NCBI GenBank assembly: GCA_003427395.1
Contig: BFEA01000300.1
Location: forward strand, 1,420,398-1,468,061
From: Chara braunii
Taxonomy: Eukaryota > Streptophyta > Charophyceae > Charales > Characeae
Direction: 5' to 3'
DNA: 47,664 nt
The position numbers and the translations under genes are program-made. Numbering within the stretch: the first letter of the stretch is position 1; each line of letters opens with the position of its first letter. Positions 33,570 to 44,786 of this stretch are shown piece after piece. The notes beneath the pieces were generated by a model. It saw only the letters and a list, made by a program, of their open reading frames with translations. It did not search any database and was not told the origin of the DNA.

Positions 33570-34639
33570 GAGCTCCCGCAATCGGTGGGTGGACTCCCCA
33601 CAGAGTCTTGATGCGGACCTACGGGTTGCAATCTCACCTACCGCCTTCCCGTCGTAACCAGCAGACTAGACTTAGACTTAGAAAGATAGAAAGAGAAAAG
33701 TATGAGACTCTCAGATCCAAGAGTGGTGCCCTCAGTCTCGCGTGAGAGGGCCTCGTTGTCTTCAATCGCCTGAGGCTCCCGCAATGGCGACCGACTGACA
33801 GCTTGGTCAGCGAAGTCAAACTGCCGAAGTAGCCCCTCCAGACGAGCCCTCAATCCGCAGCAATGACCCCCTTCACCACCACGGTCTGACTGCTCCTCTA
33901 CGCCCCAACATCTCTCCTTGGCCAATCCCCGATGCCAATCTCAACACGCCGCCGTGCTATACTTTCGAGACTTACAGGCATCAGCATCACGGTACCCTGC
34001 TGGAGCAACTAGTATGAAGTGACTAAGCCGTTAAGGATACTGCAGCATACCAAATTGTAATAAACACAGTGACTGCAGCCGCAGAAGGCCAGCTGAAGCC
34101 GGACTCGGACAACCGAGCACAGCAACAGACCATCCAGGCTAACACAACGGCCAGGATGCCCAGCTACTGGGCAGTAGTGGGAGCCACAACTGTGCACAAC
34201 GCAGCGAGCATGCGACAGGTCACACAGCCGCACCTGCAATGTACACCCAGGTCAAAAGTACCCAGCCTCCTAGTCACGGTAACAGCCCCTCCCGCTTCCC
34301 CGCAAGAAGCTTGTGTTCAAGCTGAGCGCCTTGCAGAAAGGGCGCTGCACCTGTGACAAACACGCAGTACGCCTATTACAACTTGACATCGTGCAGCAGA
34401 CGGCAGTTTGCATGGTCTTTGCAGCAGCCACCCGATAAGTCGTAGTTCATCCAACAGTAGCTCAGCAAGGCAGAGTCCCTTTGGCCACGTATCTAACCAC
34501 CTACATGGCTGGGTGCGTTATACGGGAGGACTGATGACAAGTGCTCGGGCATGCTCCCGCCCGATATAGATCAAAATCTGGGTCATTCACGGTTCGACCG
34601 CTGTTACTAATGGAATCCTCGTTGGTCTCTCCTCTGATG

Positions 34640-34930
34640 ATACGCGCCGGCCAACGAGTAAGACTCCAACCTGCCAGCCCGCTTCACACTTGTTCCGCTA
34701 CTGAGATGGACAAAATTGAATGAATCTTCCACCACAAGGTGGAAAGATACATCATCGATTCCCCAGCCCGTGCCTGCTGTCTTCATCGACCAGCTAAGCG
34801 ATGCATCGGTCAACAGGTAAGTATCCGACCCTGCAGCTGGCCTCCCGCTACTTACATCGATAGGTCATGCATAACTCAGAATGAATCTTCCGCTAGAATA
34901 CGAAAAGCTACACTCCCCCGTAATCGAGCC
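34640..34930 (+). repeat. 161-bp tandem repeat with hairpins and donor-like sites, right arm
   Basis: Hairpin 34724-34748 is intact. The second (34885-34909) has lost pairs through two substitutions relative to the left arm. CAACAGGTAAGTAT lies near 34813. Confidence 0.65.
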
Positions 34931-35974
34931 TCCCTCCCGGGCGCGGGCTTTCGGGTCACCCTTGGCCAAACCACAAACCCATCGGCAAAACTATTGATGA
35001 CATCATGTTCGCACCGCCCTCAAACCCCATAAACGAGCCCTGGTTCGCTCGATGTCGTTGAATATCAGGCGAGTTACTGATTTCTTCCTCCTCGTTCCCG
35101 CCATCTCCTCGGCTCCGCGGAAACTTTTCTCTACTAACCTCTAAAATCACTAACTTATAGCTAAAACTAACTTCAGATCTCGGTTCGCCTCACATCAGAA
35201 CCTCTCGAATCGATTCCTCCCCCACCGAAACCTGTTCGCTAACGAGTACACAACACCTTCTTCTTCTCCTTTGCCATAGCTCGGCGCAGGTCACTCCCTT
35301 CGTAGCTCCTAACACACTAACCTACCACTAAATTTGACCCCGCCGTCGAATTCGCCTTATGCAAAAACTTCAAACTCGACTTTTTCCCCGCCTATTTTCA
35401 TCAAGGACCGGGTAGGATCTTCCGTCTTTACACTCGGTCATAGCTAGTTTCATGAAGCCCCCACGCACCAACTTCCTTTCCTACCTCTTATTGTACTCCC
35501 TCTCTCCCAATTCCGATCGCAGAATCGGGGTCGCGAGCACCAAAAACCCCGATCTAGCACTTTTCCCCGGCCGATTCTATCAAGAATCGAGCGAGGTAAG
35601 TGCTTCTCCCCCTCGCCATGTTAGTTTCCCTTCATCTCCGACTGCACCTGATGCACGCCCGCGTCCAGGTTCGTCCAACCTTCTTCACTGCCCGTTGCGC
35701 CTATCTGCCCGGTGCCTCCTCCGGCCTAACAGCGCCCGCACATCCTGTTGCCTGCTGCCTTCGCAGCGCTGCGCCTGGCCCCACTGTGCTACCGCCCGTC
35801 ACACACCCGCTGCTCCGCTTGCCCCATAGTGGCTTGTCATGGCCAGCGCAACGCTCGATAGCGCAACAGCCCGGTCTTAGCTCGCTCTCCTGCTTTTGCC
35901 ACCCCACCGGCCTCGCTCTTTCGTCACTGCGCGGTCCGACATCACCCAAATACCGAGAGAAGCAATCGGTTGTC

Positions 35975-36066
35975 GGACCTCGCCAGTTTATGCATATCAT
36001 TCTTGCGTAGGGGTCGTGCTAAGCTTCTCTGTATCGTTCCAACTTTTAACGAATGTCCCGAAGGAC
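35975..36066 (-). pseudogene. U6 snRNA-like sequence 2, right arm
   Basis: Counterpart of 10784-10875 with four substitutions: ACATTCG for ACATCCG, CTACGC for CTGCGC, and two near the 3' end. The ACAGAGA box and AGC triad are unchanged. No T-run terminator. Confidence 0.8.
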
Positions 36067-36212
36067 ACAGCCTGGGCCGCGGGGTCCAATCCGCCGCGCT
36101 GTCGGTTGCTCCCCCTTCAGGGTCTTAGCGCCCGCTTCCACTGCACTAGTTCTCCGCTCGCCGTTGCTCAGCGCTGTATTCCAACAGCAGTATCTGGCAC
36201 AGATCAGTGCCA

Positions 36213-36305
36213 GATCCATTCCCCAAGTTATGCGCCTCACCCTTGCGCAGGGGCCATGCTAATCTTCTTTGTATTGTTCCAATTTTAACGGATGTCCCGA
36301 AGGAC
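36213..36305 (-). pseudogene. U6 snRNA-like sequence 1, right arm
   Basis: Identical over 93 bases to 10545-10637, including the ACAAAGA box, AGC triad and internal stem-loop half. The adjoining ATCTGGCAC/GTGCCAGAT hairpin is also intact. Identity ends shortly beyond it, where substitutions reappear. Confidence 0.85.
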
Positions 36306-37410
36306 TACCACCTACAGCACCCTGCGGCCCTACACAGTAACCCGGGGTAATTCAAAGATGTCGTTTTCACTCCTCTGGCTCCGTCAACTGGACCTGGACA
36401 CAGACCTGTATCACAACAGCTCACGAGTATACCCACCGAACTAGGCTCCTGGGTCCCGCACCACCCGCTGTGCTGCGCCCCAGGCAAAACGTGGCGTGGT
36501 TAAGGGTAGCGCAGGCAGCCACCAACACAACCTGCAATTGCACTTCAGGCAACTCCGCAGATACAACTCACTCCACGCGACCCTATATCAACCCCGGTAT
36601 CGCGCCCCGAAGCGGGACGCGAGTAAAAAGATAAAAGCTAAAACAAAAATGACAAAAGGTATGTAAAAAAATTTAATAAAAAAAACAAAACGGGAAAAGG
36701 GAAGTTCCCATGGATCGGGCCCGCCGTCGCACCTGCCAATAAAACCGAGGGGGATAGCCCTTTCGAGCCCTCAACCCTTCAGGTTTCGCTCCATCCTGCT
36801 CCGCTGGTGCTGCGCCGATGCCCGCTGGTCTCGATCCCCGAACCACCGTAATAGTAGTCCAATGTCATAACCTATAGGGCTAAGCCCAAACCTGCAACAG
36901 TTACACCCAAGACTCCATATAGGATGATACAGCGTGACCGTTCAGGGCCGCAAAAGCGTCTTGCGGCATTCTTCAACCCACGTCTACGCGCACGGCCACC
37001 GAGAGTCCGTGCCGACCTATCACAATCACACCGTCGCCGTCGTTGCTGATGCCGTCGTCGGGGTCGTTCTCCGCTCGTGCGCTCGACTGGGTCAGGAGTA
37101 GCCATCGAACGAAAATACCCCCTAGATCCTAGTTTAATCAAGAATAACCAGAAATAAAAACTTAATGATAAAAATAAAAATAAAAAGACTAGCATCCGCG
37201 CCGGTTTTCGTAATCAATATCAAGGGGTGAATCATGCGCGCCTTAAACCTGCGCGCTCACGCACTCTTTACTCTAGTCAACCATTTTGTCAACGCAAATT
37301 ATAGACACGGCCGTGCCTAGCGCGGTATACTTAAACTTTAACCCAAACTAGTTTTCCGTCACTTGCAAAAACCCAGGGCGGATACCCTTGTAAGGGTATT
37401 CGCACCGACA

Positions 37411-39370
37411 GCTTACCGGGCCATATTAATCGACGTCCCCGTCGCTTTGCCAAATCAGAAAGCTATAAATCCATCCACACTCCAAATGTTGACGAGAGAG
37501 GAGCCAATCCTATTAGCCGACAAACACAGGGTAGAGGCCTCCATCAAAGCATGCCTTCACAACTATATGCTGCCAGGTTTCTAACCTGGGCCTCTCACCG
37601 CCCAGAAATTAGGATGCTGACCGCATAAGTTTCAAAGACCTTTCCAATCATCCTCTCCCCCGTCCTAGACAACCTTCGGCCTCTCGTTGGGTGTCCATAG
37701 TCCTGGCAAAAACTAGGGACGCGGACCTTAATCGAGACCTTTGAAGGCACTCTCGCCTTCCTTTTCAAAAATATCTCGCAATCAAATACTCATAAGCATA
37801 TACGTATACTTAATATCCGCTCAACCCTTTCTGCAGTCTAGTACCGAAAGGTTAGGTCTCTATCTTGGCCCACAATAGCCTGGCTGATCGGGCCAAGACT
37901 ACGGCCCACCGCATTGTTATTTAACGGCAGTACCCCTCGTTGGTTACGCAACGATAGGTTTTCTCCTGATAAGCATTCAATCAGGTTTCTCCAAAAAATT
38001 CTCAGCCATCACTATCTCGCGGAGTAATTTCACTGGGGCGGGCATCCCCCCTTAAACTCTTACCCACGCGGTCCCGCAGCCAGGTTGCGCCGGCTAGCAG
38101 CCATCCAATGGGGTTACGCCCTAGAGGTACTAACTTATTTTTCGTTAGCTTGACCTTTCTTCTATATGTCCAAGAACTAACACAAGTGGTTAGACGGAGC
38201 GTCGCAAAACAAAATCACGGACCCACTGCGCAATACGTAGGGGTCTGAAGGCATTTACCAGCCTTTCTACAATAGGCATGACATTCTTCGCACGCTCACA
38301 ATAAAATCACCGCTAGGTTCACCAGGCCGTGACCCCTGACTTGATCAGAGCCAGCAGTCACCTATCCTGAGACATCTCTCGCCCTGCACTCATTGCGACT
38401 TTCTCAAATATTCCAAGCAAAAGTGACCCTTTTTGTCAGACTTTTATCACCCATCAGACAGCTCACCATGCCATGAATCTGTTTATTCACCTCTGAGGGT
38501 GAGTCCTCCAACAACAAAAACATCCCCTTTTCCAAAATTCCAAAGGGCTCTCATCATAAACAAAACACCCTCTCTTCCAAAAATCACGAGGGGTCTTGTC
38601 ATAAAACGAAACTTTCCCTTCTCAAAACTCGAGGGGGTCTCATCATAACACACAACATCACAAAACATCCCCTTTTTCAAAATCCAAGGGGGCTTATCAT
38701 AAACAAAATCACTGAGAGACCATTTTATGGGTCCTCATCACAATTTAAGCAACCAACAATCAACATGGTAAGCATTTTGAGCCTCCAGGGCTCATAAACC
38801 TTCAAAAATCCTCACAACCTCTCACAAATGGGTTGCGCTTCTTCCCCTTATACTCTGCCCTATCAACTGCCCGTGGGTAATTTTGCTTACAATCATATTC
38901 ACAGTACTCATGGCAAAATAAGATGTTTTTCACACACTGTCCATACAAACCCACCATACATCAGAGTACAACCACACATGTGAGAGAGACACGTGATCGT
39001 CACATATAAGAATGGTCCCTGAAATAAAACCTCATCATAATATACACTCAGGGAGTACAATGTCTCACACAGAAAGTGTCTCCCAATCATAGCTCGCTCA
39101 ACTCAAGCCACACCAAACCCATACTGACAACAACCCCTAGAATACATGTCAGATCTGTCTCTCAAAGGTCAGGGCGTAGGCTACCTGAATATGTACATAC
39201 CTCATCTAGATTACCCTGATCCTCAAGATCCCAGCTCAGTAGGAACACTAGAGTTCAGATCTAGACTAGTAGCAATCATCAAAAAGGTCTTCTATGTCTA
39301 AGAGGGTATCACACAGAACCTAAGCTGATGCCTCACAAGACACTCGCCCACTTACATAGACAAACCAGCC
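37411..39370. other. No gene recognised; 3' flank of retroelement
   Basis: Non-coding. A short tandem repeat at 38515-38706 has four units of about 45-60 bp built on CCCTTTTCCAAAATTCCAAAGGG..CTCATCATAAACAAAA. No LTR start, polypurine tract or tRNA gene could be assigned, although the 3' end of the minus-strand retroelement should lie here or further left. Confidence 0.5.
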
Positions 39371-39631
39371 CTACCTCCTCAACTCCTCCTGGTTTTGCCT
39401 ATATAACTGAGCCCTAAGTCCATCTGCGGACTTCTCTACTATCCTACCCTGTCTATCATATATCTTACCCCCTACCTCTAAGACCTTCCTTGCTGCCTTA
39501 TCCTCAAGGAACTTGAGACAATTCAGAGCCAGATGCATGCCCCTCTCGCAGTAGAAGCATAGTTGATCAATCTTCCTCTTGAACTTCTTCTTCCTGGGCT
39601 GAGGGGGTGGCGATGAAGGACATCCTACCAA
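39371..39631 (-). pseudogene. Second CCHC zinc-knuckle module of retroelement
   Basis: A basic stretch (QPRKKKFKRK) precedes CFYCERGMHLALNC, a CX2CX4HX4C zinc knuckle (39518-39559), then FLEDKAARKVLEVGGKIYDR and RAQLYRQNQEEL. This is a gag nucleocapsid-type segment lying far downstream of RNase H. It is separated from the preceding frame by the repeat fragment at 39780-39935. It could be the tail of the same polyprotein or the gag of another element of the same strand. Confidence 0.65.
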
Positions 39632-39779
39632 GGTACTGACAACCCCCTGCTGCTCTGATCGAGGAGCTGCGGTACTAACGACCTCCTGCTGCTCTGTCCC
39701 ACCAACCGGTCCCCCAGACCCAGATCCAGTAGCCTAAGATCCCACAAGAGGTTAACGGGGCATCTGGTTTTCAAGCCTG

Positions 39780-39935
39780 AAATTTATGAAATTAATTGTT
39801 TTTTTTAGGGTTTTTTTCTGTGATGGGGTCGTAAGAAGTGCATTCTATAGATTGGTGTGAAGTGTTGTTAAAATGACTGTCTGGTTTTCTTATAAATGGG
39901 CCTGAAAAATGAGTGCTCGGTTAACCTGCTCTCCA
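39780..39935. repeat. Foldback-family fragment inside retroelement
   Basis: GTAAGAAGTGCATTCTATAG, GTTAAAATGA, TTTTCTTATAAAT and GAGTGCTCGGTTAACCT parallel the right half and flank of the 692-bp palindrome (20281-20390). It ends the minus-strand frame of 39921-40511, so it looks like an insertion into the retroelement. Confidence 0.6.
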
Positions 39936-40511
39936 AAATCCCAGTCTGCTCCTCAAATCCCCTGTCGCTGGGACGTACTCAGGCGTGTCCAACCTCTGAG
40001 GTCTCCTCTCGAGTGTCTCTCCTGGCACTGCCATGGGCTGCTCCTCAATCTCCTCTGGTCCATACTCATGTGTGCCCATTCTCTGGAGCCCGCCCTCGAT
40101 GACACCCTCTGCCTCAGTCCCCATCTCTCTCTCAAGAGGCTTCTCTATCCTCTGCTCGAGTGAAAACAAACTCACCTCCTCCTGCATAGTATGCACCGCC
40201 TTTAGGAGCACGCCCATGGATCCCTCTGCTGAGCCCTGNGCCGACTCACTGCTAGATGGTGGTAGCCCCTCCTCAACTGCCAAAGGTACGACTGGGCCCG
40301 CCGCTGCTACTGGCAGCGTCGCGAGTTCGGTAGGGGCTCTGAACTCGAACGCCTCTCTCTCCGCCTGTCTCTGGGCTCTCGCCTCCTCTGGCTCCAGTAT
40401 AACTCTCCCCATAGGTGGCTCCTGGCGAGGCTCTGCTGCAAATGGTTGTCCTGACAACCTATGTCCTGGCTGCCTCTGCTCTCCCTGTCTGCTGCTCTCT
40501 GCCTTATCCAT
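39921..40511 (-). pseudogene. Charged region of retroelement, frameshifted continuation
   Basis: An acidic Glu/Pro/Arg-rich frame of 196 residues follows on from the frame ending at 40307 after a shift of reading. Repeats such as ALEREMGTEAEG-type and MGTHEYGPEEIEEQP/LDTPEYVPA are seen. No enzyme motif. It stops where the foldback fragment begins. Confidence 0.5.
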
Positions 40512-41668
40512 CGCTGCCTCAGGCTCTCAATGATAGCTGCCTGACTGGCTACCAACGCCCTGAGTTCCTGGATTTCCACCTCCATAGCCTTCAGGCGTAC
40601 TCCATGGCTTGCTTCCTTCATCTTCTTCCCTGCCAGATCGCTCTCCAATAACAAGTACCGGTCAAAAGTTGTCTTCGCCAGGAACTTGATTTTGCGATCT
40701 AACCTCTCTTCCGCCTTCCTGGCCACCCTAAACCCGGCTCTGACTGGCGAGGGAAACTCCTCTCCTCTTTGCTCCCAGAAGTCCCTCCACATCTCTGGAA
40801 TCTCCGGAGCCCTAGCTGACGCGCTGGGTGGCTGACCTGGGAATGCTCCTGCTGCCTCCGATCTCTGTCTCTCCTGTTGCTCCTCCTGAAGCTCCCCCGC
40901 TGCCTCCAGCCTGTGCCTCTCTTGCAATATCTCATCTATCCGCCTGGTTCTTCTCGCCCTCTTTTCTTCAGCCGTCGCTCCAGCCGGCGCCCTTTCTCTC
41001 GTGCGGAGGTCCACCCTCTTTGGGATCTCTGCTTCCATCTCCTTCTCGGGCTGGCACGGCTCCTGGCGCGGCTCTGCATGTGCTGGCTCCTCCAGGTCTC
41101 GGTGCTCCAGGGCATAAGCTGCTAGATGTTTGTCAATCAGGGTCAAGACCTCTTTCCTTACAGCTGCCCTCTCTCTCCTCCTTTCTGCTCTTCCTTCTGG
41201 CAAAGGGGTCTTTTCTGATGAAGGCAATGGGGCCTCCTCTCTCTGCAACCTCTCCCCTGCCTGGCGAGTGCTCCCTGGTGAATCCCCGAGTCTCAAACCC
41301 ACCGCTGGCGTCTGTGGGGGCGTGTCCTCTCCAACCTCTATCACTTCCTTCCCTGCACGTCTCCCCTCATTGCCTGACCCTCTCTCTCACTGAGTATCCT
41401 GGACCTCCTCCCGTGGCACCTCTTCTCGTGGCACCTCCTCTCGTGACACCTTCTCCTGTGGCACCTTCTCTCGTGACATCTCCTCTCGTGGCACCTCCTC
41501 TCGTGACACCGCCTCTCGTGGCACCTCCTCTGCCTGCTCTCCATGCTCCTCGCCCTGAGGCGACGCTCTCCACTGAGAGATATCCAAATGTGTCTCCAAC
41601 TCCCTCAAGGTCCCCTCATATGCTGACGGCTCTTCCTGTGTGCGTGCTGGCGACCTCCTCAATCCACC
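40307..41668 (-). pseudogene. Long charged/coiled-coil region of retroelement
   Basis: In the same frame as RNase H upstream, entered after a TAG at 41669 and crossed by a TGA at 41387. It starts with a pentapeptide repeat (VPREE type) and continues as a highly charged, Glu/Arg-rich, probably alpha-helical region (RRIDEILQERHRLEAAGEL; LRALVASQAAIIESLRQR). No integrase HHCC or DDE motif is present. Such regions occur in gag-like or structural proteins; the function is unknown. Confidence 0.5.
41403..41530. repeat. 15-bp minisatellite coding a pentapeptide repeat
   Basis: About eight units of CTCGTGGCACCTCCT-type sequence. On the minus strand they encode VPREE/VSREE/MSREK variants in the retroelement frame. 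Open frames in the other phases are by-products. Confidence 0.9.
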
Positions 41669-42994
41669 CTAGGTAAACCGATGGAACTCCACTGGTCCCA
41701 ACCCACAATCAGGGTATGCCCCTCGCTCCTCAGCCTCTGGCTCCGGCTCTGGTTCCTCTTCTCTCCTGGCTAGGGCCTTCCGTCCTCCTCGAGATGGTCT
41801 CGCCTCCCTGGGCTTAGGGTCTCTCTGCCTCTGACTCCTCTGACGCCTCTCGACTCTGGGCTGAGGGGGCTCTGGTCGTCGAAAGGCCTCTCTCAGATGT
41901 GCCTTGCAGCTCTCCCAGTCCCGGGCCATGTCTCTGACCTGCTTAGCCAGTGCCCTCTTCGCCTTTCTGGTCCAGAGGGCTAACGTCCTCGCCCACTCAT
42001 CTCTCGGTATACCCTGCCCCTGCATGAACCACTCGAAGGGAGGGATAAAGTCTGCCACATTTTCGATTTCCAGACGGATCGGCCTGCTATCTGGTCCCAC
42101 AAGCGAGGGTCGCAACTCCTCCATCCTCNTCTCCACTTCCTGCCTCGTCGTCGCCTCCCTACGAATCCTGGCAATGGGCTCCTCGAACGTGCCTGCTCCC
42201 ATCAGGTCCTCATGCCTTTCTACCTGGCCAGGTCCTTCCTCAATCGTCCTCATGTCCTTTACCAGGCTATGCGAGCTGGCCAGCGCTAATTCCATCATCC
42301 ACTGAACATCCTTACCACCCCAGGGATCCTCTTCTTCAAAGGGTTTGAGGACTAGCTCAGCCCTCCGTTCGTACCCATTTGGCGCTTGCCAGATAGGATA
42401 GCCTACACAGCTGGGTACTCGCGGCGACCATTTGTTGATGTGGAGACAAACATCTCCTTCCTGATCCAGAAATCCATCAACTGGGGGCGTATTCTCCACC
42501 GCCTCCCCTTCCTGTTTATCCCAGTTGATCCGACTCAGCCCGTCCGCCAGGTTCTTACAGCCAGGAATCCGCTCCAATTCGAAGTTAAACATCCAGATAT
42601 ACGTCAGCCACCTGGCAACCGTCGGATCCGATGGAACGTAATTCCTTAGAGAGTAGGCCAGGGCGGTCGGATCCACTCTCAAAATAAACCTCCTGCCGAA
42701 GATGTAGTTCCGGAAGATTCGCAGACAGTGGAGGACAACAAGGGTCTCCCTCTTGAACTGAGAGTGGCTCCTCTTAGTCGAACATAGGGTTCGACTCTCA
42801 AATCGCAGGGGTCTTTCCTTTCCCTCCATGTCCGCCTGGATTAGAACTCCCCCTAAGGCAGTCGGCCCCGCATCTGTTTCAACAATGAAGGGTCGTGTTT
42901 CCGTGACATCATAATCCGGTGCTTCTAGCACCAGCCCTCCTTCTCGAAATTCCTCCTTCATTCTGGCCACCACCTCTTCCTGCTCTTCACCCTA
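41669..42994 (-). pseudogene. Retrotransposon RNase H and downstream region
   Basis: After a TAG at 42992 the frame shows a Ty3/gypsy-type RNase H: FIVETDAGPTALGG (Asp34 counting from the ATG at 42973), FKRETLVVLHCLRIFRNYIFG (Glu76) and FILRVDPTAL (Asp101), so three acidic catalytic positions are visible. ELERIPGCKNLADGLSR follows. The same frame then runs on through a region with FIPPFEWFMQGQGIPRDEW..LREAFRRPEP, which resembles a gag capsid-like helix set rather than integrase, then a basic stretch. One codon is N-containing. It ends at TAG 41669. Confidence 0.8.
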
Positions 42995-43129
42995 AACCCA
43001 TTCCTGATCCTGACGGACTAACTTTCTCAGGTGTTCAGTCTTAGCGGCAAAATTCTTGACGAAGACCCTCCAAAATCCACATGTACCAAGGAAGCTCCTG
43101 GCATCAGTTATTGAGTGGAACGGAACTGG

Positions 43130-43661
43130 CTACTCAGTAATCTTGTCCGTCTTCTTCACATCCGGCCTCCGGTCCTTCTCGCTGCAGACGAACCCCAAAA
43201 TAGTCGCTTCCCTCATGCAGTGCCTGGACTTGGTCCCGCTCGCCGTGAGGTTATGTTCCTCAAGCAAGCTCAGGACTTTTTCGAGGTCCTGGATATCCTT
43301 CCAGACAAAGCGCCTCACCCCTGGAAAAACTTCATCGCTCTCTTTCACCGTCGGCCTCTTCACTGCCAAATCGTCGATGTATGGCTGTGTGATATGGGGG
43401 CTGACTGACTGCATAGCCCGAATCATGGCCCGTTGGACCATTGCTACCGCATTGGTTCACCCTTGTGGGGCCACATTCATGTGGATTAGCCCTCGCGGCG
43501 TGTGCATTGGGCAACCCTCCAGCATCCCACACGGTCACCGCATTCAGTCTTTGCAAATCTTGCACCCACCGCAGCGTCCCGTTAGGCTTGATAAAGCAGA
43601 ACCACGAGGACGCATACGGTCCACTCGAATAGTCGGCGATGTGCGTACGTATTTTTGCCAT
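43130..43661 (-). pseudogene. Retrotransposon reverse transcriptase, internally deleted
   Basis: The first part (minus, from 43661) has SSWFCFIKPNGTLRWVQDL and RLNAVTV, the fingers of a gypsy RT. In a different frame there follow HTPRGLIHMNV and PQGWTNAVA (motif B), then PYIDDLAVKRP with the YXDD catalytic box (43370-43381), and thumb-like sequence to a TAG at 43130. Between RLNAVTV and HTPRG the segment carrying the first catalytic aspartate (motif A) is missing and the frame changes, so the enzyme is dead. A further shift separates it from the upstream frame. Confidence 0.85.
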
Positions 43662-44175
43662 CGAGGTAATCCACCACCTTCTTTTCCTCGTCAGGATTAG
43701 GATATCGCGCCCCTCGCATGTTCCAAGGCTCGTGTGGCACGGTATGGATGCGGATCATAGGTATTTTGTCCACGTCCAGCCTGCCACGCTCCCCGTCATT
43801 AAACGCATAGGCGCTGTGCCTCCTCTTCATCAACTCTACCACCAATGTCCGCTCCTGAGGCAGTAGGAAGTCGGGCTCCCCTATAATCAACTCCCCTTCA
43901 TTCCCTTCGTTGATACGACATGGTCCTGCTAAAGCACTCTCTCTCATTCGCCGTATCAACCCTCGTTCCCTCTCGTAATATGCTTCCTCGTCCTCTGTAA
44001 CGAAGACGGAAACCGGGCGGCACTTCTTATCTACCGTCTTGTACCGCCTTTGGGAACCCTGCTTGAGCCGTCCCCTAAAAAAGGCCGACTCACAGATTGT
44101 GCTTGCGCTGATGCGGGGTTCCTTCCGCTGCCCGGGAGCCGATGTACCGGCTCCAACCTTCCTGCCTCGGGGCAT
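43582..44175 (-). pseudogene. Retrotransposon pol linker ahead of reverse transcriptase
   Basis: A 197-residue frame overlaps the end of the protease frame in another phase. The C-terminal half has VPHEPWNMRGARYPNPDEEKK and VVDYLDG, typical of the lead-in to a gypsy RT. Reading is lost to a frameshift near 43650, where the RT fingers continue in a different phase. Confidence 0.7.
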
Positions 44176-44786
44176 TCCAAAACTTGCTCCCTCAGAGTCC
44201 GGATGGCATCCGGATCTGCCATCTCATGTGCGGCCACCAAGTCCATGGCCTTCCCAAAATCTGACAGACTGAGAGAAAATGCTTCCACCCTCTCTCCTAC
44301 TTCGGGCTCTGCCCGGAGCCTCCGGCACTCACCTTCCGACTCTTCAATCGTGAATGATCCTGGATTGGGCCAGTTCCTTATACTCCTTGGTCCTGTATTC
44401 CTGCAGGTAATTATTTCGTAATTCCCGCAGGCAGGATCGCATAAGAGGAGGATTAACGTCCCGTTATGCTTATTGAATATCACGGTCTCCGTCCTGCTTA
44501 GGAATGACCTCCCCAGGAGGATTCCGTGATCCACGTCCGGCATGATGAAAAAGCAAGCACGGGCCTTCACCTTTCCAACCTCGATGAATACATTCGAGAC
44601 TGTCCCACAAAATACGGCCTTGCAGCTGGCTCCGTGCAGAATACCGCAGTCGGAACGGTCTATATCCAGCCCGAATCTGATCGCGTCCGCCTCCCGAATA
44701 ATGTTCATCTCTGCCCCTGTGTCCACCATTGCCGCGCACTTGGAACCCTTCACCACTAAATCCACCGTGTCGCAGGCTACGCACTT
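44031..44786 (-). pseudogene. Retrotransposon aspartic protease
   Basis: In frame with gag but separated from it by a TGA at 44787. MVDTGAEMNIIREADA holds the catalytic D-T-G-A (Asp15 from the Met at 44765), and ILLGRSFLSRTETVIF matches the second conserved block of retropepsins. About 100 residues of linker follow to a TAG at 44031. It presumably cleaved the polyprotein of this element. Confidence 0.82.

Larger units (their letters stand above)
29676..37410 (-). mobile_element. Right arm of giant inverted repeat; LTR-like giant element
   Basis: Inverse copy of 9439-16943, about 7.7 kb with 540 N. It starts TGTCGAGCGCATCGG and ends TTCGCACCGACA on the plus strand. By eye the arms differ by a few percent in most stretches, plus indels: a 111-bp block at 33459-33569 present only here and fewer 41-bp repeats. 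Many single Ns occur at 31091-31322. If it were the 3' LTR of the retrotransposon at 39371-47664 its orientation would be correct (minus), but no polypurine tract precedes 37410. Confidence 0.7.

Noticed and set aside
41341-41573. Arg/His-Cys repeat proteins overlapping the pentapeptide minisatellite
   Set aside because: They are out-of-phase readings of a 15-bp repeat whose true phase is set by the flanking retroelement frame.
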